A stretch of 41,955 bases of DNA from Weissella muntiaci (lineage in GTDB: Bacteria > Bacillota > Bacilli > Lactobacillales > Lactobacillaceae), in the NCBI RefSeq assembly GCF_008107635.1, contig NZ_SDGZ01000017.1, positions 1-41,955 of the forward strand, read 5' to 3'. Numbering within the stretch: position 1 is the first letter of the stretch; every line of letters starts with the position of its first letter. The position numbers were made by a program, and so were the translations under genes. The notes under the pieces were generated by a model. The model was not told the DNA's origin and made no database searches. It worked only from the letters and a program-made list of their open reading frames with translations. Positions 7,855 through 15,634 of this stretch are shown in pieces.

Positions 7855-8910
7855 CTATACAAATAGCCTTTTGGGCAGATGCAACATAAAACTGGTCTCG
7901 ATCTCAGAAGAATGTTCAAGAGTCAGCACTCCACCAATCTCGCTGGCTAACCTTTTGGCAATGTACAATCCCAGCCCATGACCACCAGTTTTCGAATTTC
8001 GAGAATGATCTATCCGATAGAATCGGTCAAAGATTTTATTAGCATCCTCCTCAGTAATAATTTCACCTGTGTTTCTAATCCGCACATTGTATTCATCAGC
8101 TTCTTGGATAATTTCAATTCCGATTGGTGTACCATGTTTTGAATACTTAAGACTATTTCCAATCAAATTTGTCATAATCCGTGTCAGCTTCATTTTATCC
8201 GTTTGCATTTGTAAGCCGGTATTAACGCCTTTCAGATCCAATTTATGTTTCCCCATCTCGAGCTGGGTCTGAAACTCGCTCAAAACATCTAACAAAAACT
8301 GATCAAGAAAGAACACTTCATTTCTTGATTGAAGCTTCCTTTTGTCCGTATTTACTGGCCCATCAATTTCAGCCACTGTACTTAATTCTTCAACGAGCGC
8401 ATTTAAATGCCCGACTTGCCCACCAATTATTTCGAGATAATCACCTTGTTGCCCCTTAGGGATGATGCCATCATTAAGTGCTGTAACTGTTAAAGAAATT
8501 GATGTAATTGGCGTCTTAATGTCATGAGCCAGTTGTGCGATCATCTCATTCTTTTCCTGCTCACTTTCCTCAAGCCTTGTGAATGTGCTCTGCAAGCTCT
8601 CAGTCATCTGATTAAAATCAGTTGCTAAATCGCTCAGTTCCTTGGGACTGTTGATCCCGTTAATTGGAGTAAAATCATTCTTTGCTACTGCCTTACTCAT
8701 CATCTGTAATTTATCAAGCGCCGTGAAAGTGCTTCTAAACATAAAAAGATTCAGACCGAAACCTGCTAGAAGCGCAACAATCGTTGTACTAATCAGTAAA
8801 TTGACTTCCTTAGCATTCAACAGCATATATCTAACCGCAAGATAAATCGTGGACAAAATAATCAAGGCTGCCATTAAATAACCAATTATTAATATGCTTC
8901 TGAATTTCAT
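7855..8910 (-). CDS. Sensor histidine kinase of two-component system
   Basis: A 351-residue membrane kinase. The start at 8910 (MKFRSIL) overlaps the response regulator stop as ATGA, implying translational coupling; a longer frame to 8946 would run into the regulator. Two transmembrane helices (about residues 5-27 and 36-58) are joined by a loop of fewer than 10 residues, so there is no real extracellular sensor. A HAMP-like linker is followed by the H-box with phospho-acceptor His129 (AHDIKTPITS). The HATPase domain has the N-box (NLIGNSLKYSKHG, Asn252) and G-box (GGHGLGLYIAKRLA). The signal is probably sensed in or at the membrane, or through a partner such as the neighbouring membrane protein. 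Confidence 0.93.
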   Translation of the reverse strand: MKFRSILIIGYLMAALIILSTIYLAVRYMLLNAKEVNLLISTTIVALLAGFGLNLFMFRSTFTALDKLQMMSKAVAKNDFTPINGINSPKELSDLATDFNQMTESLQSTFTRLEESEQEKNEMIAQLAHDIKTPITSISLTVTALNDGIIPKGQQGDYLEIIGGQVGHLNALVEELSTVAEIDGPVNTDKRKLQSRNEVFFLDQFLLDVLSEFQTQLEMGKHKLDLKGVNTGLQMQTDKMKLTRIMTNLIGNSLKYSKHGTPIGIEIIQEADEYNVRIRNTGEIITEEDANKIFDRFYRIDHSRNSKTGGHGLGLYIAKRLASEIGGVLTLEHSSEIETSFMLHLPKRLFV

Positions 8911-9605
8911 GATAGATTTGTCCCCAGCTTGTATCCCATCCCCCAAACAGTTTCAATCATTGGGGTGCTATCTGTCGCCCATTGTTTGATTTTTTTCCGC
9001 AGTTCGTGAATATGCACGTTTAGTGAATTATCATCCTCCATAAACGTCTCATTCCAAACTTTCGAATATATTTCCACTTTTGATAAAATCTTGTTGTTAT
9101 GACTGACCAACAAACTCAAGATATCAAATTCTTTTAATGTCAGAATTAACTCATGATCATTGATTGATACCAATCGTTGATCAAATGAAATCTTCAGGTC
9201 GCCGATTTTTTGGTCAGTCTCTCGTTCACCTTTGGCATTTCTAATCCGGTTCAAAATATTGTTGACTCGTAGGACCAGTTCACGTGGATTAAAAGGCTTG
9301 ACAATATAATCGTCAGCTCCCATCCCCAATGAATAAAATTTATCCTGGTCGTTGGATTTAGCAGTTATGAAAAGAAAAGGTTGATTTGGCTCAATTTCTA
9401 ATACCTCATCAATCAATTCATAGCCATCCACATTCGGCATCATAATATCGGTGATAATCAAGTCAAAACTAATGTTAGAAGTATACAACAACAAAGCCTC
9501 ACGACCGTCATGTGCAATGTACACATCATAACCTTCCCTAGTTAGATAACGCTCGTTTATATCCGTAATGGTGTTCTCATCATCAACCAGCAATATTTTA
9601 TCCAT
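8907..9605 (-). CDS. OmpR/PhoB-family response regulator
   Basis: A 232-residue regulator. The receiver domain (1-120) has the acidic pair Asp8/Asp9, phospho-acceptor Asp53 (IITDIMMPN), Thr in FITAK and Lys in VKPFNP. The C-terminal winged helix (about 130-232) shows ELILTLKEFDILSLL, SLNVHIHELRKKI and the final WGMGYKL, typical of OmpR/PhoB DNA-binding domains. It is the first gene of the pair and directly precedes the kinase. It lies just downstream of the SSURE surface-protein gene but is separated from it by a terminator, so surface-protein control by this system is only a possibility. Confidence 0.95.
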   Translation of the reverse strand: MDKILLVDDENTITDINERYLTREGYDVYIAHDGREALLLYTSNISFDLIITDIMMPNVDGYELIDEVLEIEPNQPFLFITAKSNDQDKFYSLGMGADDYIVKPFNPRELVLRVNNILNRIRNAKGERETDQKIGDLKISFDQRLVSINDHELILTLKEFDILSLLVSHNNKILSKVEIYSKVWNETFMEDDNSLNVHIHELRKKIKQWATDSTPMIETVWGMGYKLGTNLS

Positions 9606-9652
9606 TTTCCCCGCTCCAAAGAAATCAATTTTATTAAATACTATAACACCAT

Positions 9653-9678
9653 AAAAAGGGAGTCAGCTAAACTCCCTT
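9653..9678 (-). terminator. Terminator of SSURE protein gene
   Basis: On the minus strand AAGGGAGT / ACTCCCTT with a short loop is followed by a T run. It lies between the SSURE gene stop (9712) and the response regulator start (9605). Confidence 0.85.
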
Positions 9679-9711
9679 AAAATCTCTATTATGATGAACC
9701 GTATACCAATT

Positions 9712-12018
9712 CTAGCGTTGAGTAAATTTGAATGCCAGACCGACTGTACTAATCAACGTTGTGATTATGCCGGCAAATGTAATCCAAAGCGTCGACTTCT
9801 CACCCGTTTCTGGCAACGTTCCTTGCTTGCTTTGACTCTTTGTCATGCTACCATCGTTCTCAGCTCGCGTTGCCAACATTGGCTTCTCAGTTGTTCCTTG
9901 ACCGTTGTTTGTGTTTGTTGATCCAGCCTTGACGGCCATATTCTTTGCAACGTCCTTATTTGCCATTCCAGCAATGTTACCCGAGTTATTTGAAGAAGGG
10001 TTACTTGGATTGATCGTCATGTTTGAATCATTTCCACTCACTGAGTTATCACCGTGCAAGTTAATAGTTACATCCTTGCTGGCAACCAAACTCCCGTCGG
10101 CTTTGTTGTATACCTTAACGGTTGCGTGGTAGGTGTTTGTCCCATGATCCTTCAAATACGTTAGCAATTCTGAACCACTTAACTTGGTTGTTTCACCGTT
10201 CAAATCAACCTCATAAGTGTAATCACCGTTGGTCAAATTTTCAACTGGCAATAGTGCCGGATTCATTGCCGTGCCATTATCTGACCATGGTGCTCCATCA
10301 GATGAGTTCAACAACAATCGTGTCAACATTCCATCACCACCAAATGCCTCGAATGGAATTACTTGATTCACGCCTGCCAAGAATGGATCAGCCTTATCGG
10401 CGTTCTTCAAATAAGAGGCCGGAACATCAATAGTGTCCTTGATATTCTGATTAACCGCTGACTTAACAGTATCAACTGACGTCTTCGTCGCTGACCCATG
10501 CAAGTTAATTGTTACATCTTTACTAGTAACAAGGCTGTTATCGGACGCGTTATAAACCTTGACCGTTGCTTGGTAGGCCTTCGTGCCCTGAGCCTTCAAA
10601 TAATTCAACAAATCGTTTCCACTCAACTTTGTTGTATCACCATTTAGATCAACCTCATAAGTATAAGTACCGTTGGCCAGATTGGCCGCTGGCGCCAACG
10701 CTGGATTCTTAGCTGTACCATTATTTGACCATGGTGCCCCGTCAGATGAGTTCAACAACAACCGCGTTAACATTCCGTCACCGCCAAACGCCTCGAATGG
10801 AATCACTTGGTTGACACCTGCCAAGAATGGACCTACGCCATTGGCGTTCTCCAAGTAGTCTGCCGGTACATCAATGCTGCTCTTGATGTTTTGATTGACA
10901 GCTGATTTAACATCATCCTTGGTTGCAGTTCCATTCAGATTGATTGTTACATTTTTGCTGGTAACCAAACTGTTATCGGACGCGTTGTATACCTTTACTG
11001 TCGCTTGGTATGATTTAGTACCCTGAGCCTTTAAGTAATTCAACAAATCATTTCCACTCAACTTTGTTGTATCGCCATTTAGATCGACCTCGTAAGTATA
11101 AGTACCTTTGTTCAGATTAGCCGCCGGTGCCAATGCTGGATTTTTAGCTGTACCATTATTTGACCATGGTGCTCCGTCAGAAGAATTCAATAGCAAACGT
11201 GTTAGCATTCCGTCGCCACCAAATGCCTCGAATGGAATTACCTGATTAACACCTGCTAAGAATGGGCCTACGCCATTAGCGTTCTCCAAGTAGCCCATCG
11301 GTACATCAATGCTGCTCTTGATGTTTTGATCAACAGCTGCCTTAACATCGTCTGTCGTTGCAGAAGTATTGGCAGTTGCTCCATGTAAGTCAATTGTCAC
11401 ATTCTTGCTTGCAACAAGACTGTTATCAGCCTTGCTATATACCTTTACAGTCGCTTGATATGTTTTCGTGCCTTGGGTCTTAAGATAACTTAATAGATCA
11501 GCGCCACTCAATTTTGCTGTGTCACCATTTAAGTCAACTTCATAAGTATAATCGTGGGATAAATTAGCTAAGGGCAACAATGCTGGATTCATTGCTGTAC
11601 CATTATCTGACCATGGTGCGCCGTCAGAAGAATTTAGTAGCAATCGAGTCAGCATTCCATCACCACCGAATGCCTCAAATGGAATCACTTGATTAACCCC
11701 AGCCAAGAATGGACTTGCCTGGCTTGCATTTGCCAAATAGCTCGTTGGAACGTCAACATGATCTTTAATGTTCTGCTCTACGGCCGTCTTAACTGCATCA
11801 ACAGAAGTTGTCTGTGCCGCAGATCCAGCACCGTTCTCGGTTAACGCCATCGAATTTGTATTCGCAGTGTTGACGACATTTGCAGGTGCTTGAACCGCAC
11901 TCGCTTGTTGGGCAGAGCCTTGTGCGCCCATGCTTTGAACCTCAGCGGCAGATACCGCTGGTGCCAAGGCAATTGTACTAAATAACGCCGTAACAAAAAT
12001 TTTATTCCTAATAACCAT
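9712..12018 (-). CDS. LPXTG surface protein with four SSURE repeats
   Basis: A 768-residue wall-anchored protein. The signal peptide (residues 1-24) ends in VSAA. Four repeats of about 140 residues lie at about 73-213, 222-362, 365-505 and 515-655. Each holds the SSURE signature FLAGVNQVIPFEAFGGDGML, then LLLNSSDGAPWS and Y.YEVDLNG..TKLSG. A Ser/Asn linker leads to LPETG near residue 735, then a hydrophobic helix and a basic tail. In streptococci (PavB type) SSURE units bind fibronectin and plasminogen. A host or matrix adhesin role here is inferred from that. Repeats 2 and 3 are almost identical, showing recent duplication. GGGGGAT precedes the ATG. Confidence 0.92.
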   Translation of the reverse strand: MVIRNKIFVTALFSTIALAPAVSAAEVQSMGAQGSAQQASAVQAPANVVNTANTNSMALTENGAGSAAQTTSVDAVKTAVEQNIKDHVDVPTSYLANASQASPFLAGVNQVIPFEAFGGDGMLTRLLLNSSDGAPWSDNGTAMNPALLPLANLSHDYTYEVDLNGDTAKLSGADLLSYLKTQGTKTYQATVKVYSKADNSLVASKNVTIDLHGATANTSATTDDVKAAVDQNIKSSIDVPMGYLENANGVGPFLAGVNQVIPFEAFGGDGMLTRLLLNSSDGAPWSNNGTAKNPALAPAANLNKGTYTYEVDLNGDTTKLSGNDLLNYLKAQGTKSYQATVKVYNASDNSLVTSKNVTINLNGTATKDDVKSAVNQNIKSSIDVPADYLENANGVGPFLAGVNQVIPFEAFGGDGMLTRLLLNSSDGAPWSNNGTAKNPALAPAANLANGTYTYEVDLNGDTTKLSGNDLLNYLKAQGTKAYQATVKVYNASDNSLVTSKDVTINLHGSATKTSVDTVKSAVNQNIKDTIDVPASYLKNADKADPFLAGVNQVIPFEAFGGDGMLTRLLLNSSDGAPWSDNGTAMNPALLPVENLTNGDYTYEVDLNGETTKLSGSELLTYLKDHGTNTYHATVKVYNKADGSLVASKDVTINLHGDNSVSGNDSNMTINPSNPSSNNSGNIAGMANKDVAKNMAVKAGSTNTNNGQGTTEKPMLATRAENDGSMTKSQSKQGTLPETGEKSTLWITFAGIITTLISTVGLAFKFTQR
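10054..11802 (-). repeat. Four tandem SSURE coding repeats
   Basis: Units of about 420 bases lie at approximately 11380-11802, 10933-11355, 10504-10926 and 10054-10476. The two middle units are nearly identical in protein and very close in DNA; the outer two are more diverged. This arrangement favours recombination and copy-number change. Confidence 0.85.
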
Positions 12019-12221
12019 TCTTTAATCCCCCATGTTTCTTCGAAAACATTTACTTTACATAAGTGACTATACACTTCAGCTTCTTAACCAAATCTGTCTA
12101 GTTCCTTAAATAAGTCTTAATTGGGCATAATGATTTAATAATTAGTATTTTATTCTGTAAAATTCAACTTTTTGTATTACTATTTCGGTCATCAAAAACA
12201 TCGAATAATCCCCTGACTCAA

Positions 12222-13355
12222 TCAATCGTTGGCTAATTTCATTCCAAAATAAATCACGCCAATTTCCATAACAACAATCATCAATAACGTGACATTCCAT
12301 TGCCCAAATAATTGATGTACATAATTCAACGAAAGAGGTGCTAATGATGCAAACAAGTAGCCAAATGTCATTGTGATGCTTGAGTTAGCCGCCACTTCTG
12401 CCAGATCTGCACTACTGTTCGCAATAAACAGGAGTGATAAAGTGAACACAATCGAAGTTGATATCCCAAGCGTCACAGCGGCTATCATATTTAGAACTAG
12501 TCCATGCTGAAATAACGCGTAACTCCCAAAGGCGAAAAGAATTCCTGCCAAATATAAATTGTGCTTAGCTTTTCGAATGATCAGGAATATAATTGTCGCC
12601 AAAATTCCACTTAACTGTAAAATTGACATCAAAAGACCTGATATTGCTTCGGATACACCTGTACTTTCAAAGATTGTTGGTAGCCATGTGTTTAATCCAT
12701 AGAATATGAAGGATTGTAGCGCCGTAAATACAATCAAGAATCCCAACTTCCTATCGACCCTGATTTTAGGATTAGTCATTGTTCGAGTTGGAGTAATTTC
12801 AATATAGTGTTCATTAGCATTATTGGGTTTGATAATTAACCAAAGCCATAATGCTAACATCGCTGGGATAACAAATGTTTGCAAAGTTATTTGCCAACCC
12901 AACCAATTAGCAAGCATCGGAGCAACCAACAATCCAACTGCCGTGACCACTGATGTTGTTAATGAGTAATATCCTGTTATCCGCTGAATATCATCTTTGA
13001 ATTTAGCTCGAACCATCAATGGTAGAACAACATTCAAAATTGCAATCGCTAAGCCGATCAATGCTGAACCAAATAGCAAGCTTGCCTTACCACTAGGCCG
13101 AATAATGGTTGCTAAGATTAATAAAACCAGTGCCCCCGTCATTACATTATTAAAGTTATATTTCTGCAAGAGATATTTTACAAAAATTGGCGTGATTGCA
13201 AAAAGTATTAAGGGAACCATAATCGTTAACGATAGATAAGTCTCCCCAATTCCTAAAGTTCGCTGTATCTGACCAAACAATGGTGTGATCGCCGTCAGCG
13301 ATAATCTCAAATTAGCAGCCACAAGTAAAATAAGTAAAATGTTTCGATTGCGCAT
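12222..13355 (-). CDS. MFS transporter, CynX/NimT-like
   Basis: A 377-residue, 12-helix major facilitator. The N-terminal pattern (LLVAANLRLSLTAITPLFGQ) and the short length match the cyanate/nitroimidazole (CynX/NimT) branch, whose members export or import small anionic or amphipathic compounds. The substrate is unknown. The start is placed at the ATG at 13355; an in-frame GTG at 13364 overlaps the ribosome binding site (AAGGGG) and is unlikely. That site lies in the 3' arm of a 14-bp hairpin directly before the start codon, so expression is probably controlled at this structure. It is a single gene. Confidence 0.85.
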   Translation of the reverse strand: MRNRNILLILLVAANLRLSLTAITPLFGQIQRTLGIGETYLSLTIMVPLILFAITPIFVKYLLQKYNFNNVMTGALVLLILATIIRPSGKASLLFGSALIGLAIAILNVVLPLMVRAKFKDDIQRITGYYSLTTSVVTAVGLLVAPMLANWLGWQITLQTFVIPAMLALWLWLIIKPNNANEHYIEITPTRTMTNPKIRVDRKLGFLIVFTALQSFIFYGLNTWLPTIFESTGVSEAISGLLMSILQLSGILATIIFLIIRKAKHNLYLAGILFAFGSYALFQHGLVLNMIAAVTLGISTSIVFTLSLLFIANSSADLAEVAANSSITMTFGYLFASLAPLSLNYVHQLFGQWNVTLLMIVVMEIGVIYFGMKLAND

Positions 13356-13396
13356 AAAAAGCACCCCTTCTATTTTCCAGCCTAGAAGAAGTGCTT
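13356..13396 (-). promoter_or_regulatory. Leader hairpin sequestering the ribosome binding site
   Basis: In the minus-strand RNA, AAGCACUUCUUCUA pairs with UAGAAGGGGUGCUU (14 bp including two G-U pairs, 10-base loop). The AAGGGG ribosome binding site lies inside the 3' arm, and the stem is followed by U residues and the AUG. The structure could act as an intrinsic terminator (attenuator), as a translational block, or both. Confidence 0.6.
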
Positions 13397-13455
13397 GCTA
13401 GTATCATGACGAAATAAATCGCTATCGGAATTTTTATTAATTAAAACATATCAGC

Positions 13456-13484
13456 TCATTAAAATCAACTAACCTATTTGACAA
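13456..13484 (-). promoter_or_regulatory. Putative promoter of the CynX-like gene
   Basis: On the minus strand TTGTCA and TAATGA are separated by 17 bases. Predicted transcription starts about 95 bases upstream of the ATG, giving a leader that contains the hairpin at 13359-13396. Confidence 0.4.
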
Positions 13485-13728
13485 CCTAATGATTTATAAA
13501 ATTCAACCAGCCATTCTGAACTGATGGCTTTTAAATCGAGGTAAGTATCTGCATCCTTAGTAAAATTTTATCAATATTTAATGTTACATCGTTCTTAATA
13601 CGAGTTAATAGGCGCAAAGATACATCCGCTAATAACTGGTCATGCAATATGCTTTTAATCTGTAATGGCTCAGGCATATTCAATATGATTTGCAGACACA
13701 ACTCGGCAAATTTCAGATAGAATGAACT

Positions 13729-13789
13729 TGTGTCCCCCCGGACACTACGAAAATCACCAGAGCCATTTTTGGCTTTTGGTGATTTTTTT
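13729..13789 (+). ncRNA. Candidate small RNA with C-rich loop
   Basis: A TAGAAT -10 box (13718-13723) predicts a start at about 13729-13730, although no good -35 box is visible. The transcript would begin with a hairpin GTGTCC-CCCC-GGACAC (13730-13745), whose loop is all C. It continues into a strong terminator (13750-13789) ending in seven T. A short RNA with a C-rich loop plus terminator is the usual form of Firmicute regulators that pair with ribosome binding sites. No family is recognised. The element could instead be only a pair of hairpins within decayed DNA. Confidence 0.4.
13750..13789. terminator. Bidirectional-looking terminator
   Basis: AAAATCACCA-GAGCC pairs with GGCTTTTGGTGATTTT (one bulge) around ATTTTT. 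On the plus strand the stem is followed by a run of seven T. It would end the candidate small RNA. Confidence 0.7.
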
Positions 13790-13934
13790 GTTCAAAGACT
13801 AGCTTCATAACATGCATACTGAATAATTGGAATTTCTGCTGTCCTTCCGGTACATTCAAAGACGTAACAAAATAATAATTAATCATCGGGTGCTTAATTA
13901 TCGTCAGATTTCCATTATTCAACCCCTATACACT

Positions 13935-13972
13935 AAAGGTCGTGCTTTCTAGATAGAAAGCACGCCCTTTTT
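13935..13972. terminator. Terminator after endonuclease IV gene
   Basis: A CGTGCTTTCT / AGAAAGCACG stem with a 4-base loop, flanked by AAAGG and CCTTTTT, abuts the nfo stop codon at 13971. It can work on both strands. Confidence 0.8.
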
Positions 13973-14927
13973 AATCGTATAATCGTTCTGAACGAACATA
14001 TTCATCAAACGATAATCCGCCTCGTAAAACTGCAATTTCTTCACCATAAGGTGGGTCAGCGTACTTATTATCACCATGTCCTGGTGTTTCAAGCAACTTA
14101 GGCACATTTACAAAGCGTGCATCATTTGAAACCTTACTCAAAGTCTCGAAACCAATTTTTCCTAACCCAATGTTCGCATGTCGATCCTTATGTGATGCAA
14201 GACCGAATTTTGAGTCGTTCAAATGAATTGCGCCGATCTTATCTAAGCCGATTCTATCGTCAAACTCGCTAAGGACATCCTCATAATGCTCTTTAAGATC
14301 ATATCCACCATCAAACACATGACACGTGTCCAGGCATATACCAACATTTGAACGGTATTGCTCCTCGACTCCATCCAAAATGGTCGCAAGTTCCACAAAA
14401 TCTTTGCCGACCTCTGTTCCTTTGCCGGCCATTGTCTCGATTAGAATTCTTGGGATCTTATCCACTGGCAATTCAGTATATAAATTCTTCAAAACACTGT
14501 TTAGCCCGCGAATTACGTTATCAATCCCTGCCTCCGAGCCAGCTCCTACATGTGACCCAGGATGGAACACAAAGGTTTGCGCTCCAATTGCACTAGTTCT
14601 GATCACTTCACTGGTAAAAAGTTCAACACTGTATTCCCATTTATGATCGTCTGCGGATGCTAAATTAATTAAAAATGGCGCATGGACCGAAATCTCCCTG
14701 ATCCCTTTTTCGTCCATTAACTCATGCGCCTCTTGAACGTGAAACTGATCAATTGGCACTCGAACTGAATTATGTGGCGCCCCAGTGTAAACAAGCATTG
14801 CACTAGCATCATATTGCAACGCTTCTTCAACTGCTGAATACAACTTAGCCTTCCCACCGACTGATACATGGGAACCGAGTAAAGCCCTATTCACAGGGTG
14901 ATTAGATTGTTTCTGTTGTGACAACAC
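13971..14927 (-). CDS. nfo: Endonuclease IV (AP endonuclease)
   Basis: A 318-residue TIM-barrel, zinc-dependent enzyme of base excision repair that cuts 5' to abasic sites. Family motifs and metal ligands are visible: LLGSHVSVGGK at the start of the barrel, SVHAPFLINLAS, FHPGSHVGAG, ILIETMAGKGTE, GICLDTCHVFDGGYD, IHLNDSK, HKDRHANIGLG and LLETPGHG. The chosen GTG start at 14927 gives a 15-residue extension before the usual start of the domain. It is supported by GGGGTGAT upstream. The gene overlaps the preceding HesB-like gene by 26 bases, so the two are probably co-transcribed and coupled. Confidence 0.95.
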   Translation of the reverse strand: MLSQQKQSNHPVNRALLGSHVSVGGKAKLYSAVEEALQYDASAMLVYTGAPHNSVRVPIDQFHVQEAHELMDEKGIREISVHAPFLINLASADDHKWEYSVELFTSEVIRTSAIGAQTFVFHPGSHVGAGSEAGIDNVIRGLNSVLKNLYTELPVDKIPRILIETMAGKGTEVGKDFVELATILDGVEEQYRSNVGICLDTCHVFDGGYDLKEHYEDVLSEFDDRIGLDKIGAIHLNDSKFGLASHKDRHANIGLGKIGFETLSKVSNDARFVNVPKLLETPGHGDNKYADPPYGEEIAVLRGGLSFDEYVRSERLYD

Positions 14928-15246
14928 TATCGATCACCCCGCTATTATCACCCAAACGCAAGTTATTGTTCTCGAAGGTCAGGTAAAGCCCCTCCCCAAG
15001 GAAAATTAACTCATATTCGGATGTCAGAACATTTAATCCAGCATTGTTCTTCAATTCCAATGTGTGCTTGCCATCTTTACCCTTTTCAGCAAAAACAATT
15101 TTGAATTTGTCACCAAGCGAGCAAGCTCCGCCGACTGGCGAAAAGTCACTTGAACCATCATCGGCTACCAAAATAACATCCTTGTTCGCTCCATCAAGCT
15201 TTAGTAGTTTCTCTTCTGCAGCATCACTGATATTAATCTTCAACAT
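14902..15246 (-). CDS. HesB-like (Fe-S biosynthesis domain) protein
   Basis: A 114-residue protein resembling the FeS-biosynthesis/HesB fold family common in lactobacilli. It begins LKINISDAAEEKLLKL and has the glycine-rich GGACSLGDKF segment. The start at 15246 is favoured by AGGAGA upstream; the longer frame to 15303 lacks a site. Only one cysteine is obvious, and the C-terminal Cys-Gly-Cys of true A-type carriers is missing, so classic cluster transfer is doubtful. It overlaps the nfo start. Confidence 0.75.
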   Translation of the reverse strand: MLKINISDAAEEKLLKLDGANKDVILVADDGSSDFSPVGGACSLGDKFKIVFAEKGKDGKHTLELKNNAGLNVLTSEYELIFLGEGLYLTFENNNLRLGDNSGVIDSVVTTETI

Positions 15247-15321
15247 AATTAATTCTCCTGTCGTTTTCCAATTTCGCCAAATAATTTGAATAATCTGATC
15301 CACTTTGCACCCACTATCAGA

Positions 15322-15471
15322 TTAATAACTAACATTCACCTCTGTTATAAGAATGTCCATAAAACCCTCCATTCTACAAATCAGCGATTGATTGCCAAAG
15401 CGAACTTTGCCATCTGAGTAATCCTTCCCATGCAGCTGGCTCAGGCTCTTTTCAATAATCAAATCGTTCAT
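15322..15471 (-). CDS. Possible 49-residue protein upstream of HesB-like gene
   Basis: An ATG at 15471 opens a 49-codon frame (begins MNDLIIEKSLSQLHGKDYSD) that ends 76 bases before the HesB-like start. An extended -10 box (TGC-TAAAAT) sits about 25 bases upstream. The ribosome binding site is weak (AAGATGAAA). Composition is protein-like but no family is recognised. It could be the first gene of the HesB-nfo operon, a leader ORF or chance. Confidence 0.4.
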   Translation of the reverse strand: MNDLIIEKSLSQLHGKDYSDGKVRFGNQSLICRMEGFMDILITEVNVSY

Positions 15472-15545
15472 GATTTCATCTTACACGATATATTTTAGCA
15501 CAACACTTATTTTTTTAATAGTCTTCCGCTTCAAAATATTTGCCA

Positions 15546-15582
15546 ATAAAAAACACGCCTCTCAATTACTGAGAAACGCGTT
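15546..15582 (-). terminator. Terminator of the DinJ-type operon
   Basis: On the minus strand AACGCGUUUCUCA pairs with UGAGAGGCGUGUU (13 bp with G-U pairs, 5-base loop), followed by TTTTTATT. Confidence 0.8.
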
Positions 15583-15634
15583 AATTATTTGAATTCAGGA
15601 TTATCAAACGCTGTAATGCATTCAGCAATCTGAA

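Larger units (their letters stand above)
13469..13791 (-). pseudogene. Frameshifted gene remnant, function unknown
   Basis: A minus-strand frame open from 13791 to 13531 encodes protein-like sequence (FYLKFAELCLQIILNMPEPL, then LLADVSLRLLTRIKNDV). A second frame continues where the first fades (DADTYLDLKAISSEWLVEFY, ending at 13469). Read together they look like one gene of at least 100 codons broken by a frameshift and lacking a start. The composition is helical, like a regulator's effector domain, but I cannot name a family. A candidate small RNA and terminator overlap its upstream part on the other strand. Confidence 0.35.

Noticed and set aside
13713-13922. 69-codon minus-strand ORF with TTG start
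   Set aside because: It runs straight through the strong terminator hairpin at 13750-13789 and overlaps a more protein-like frame. Parts may be remnant coding sequence, but I cannot support it as a gene.
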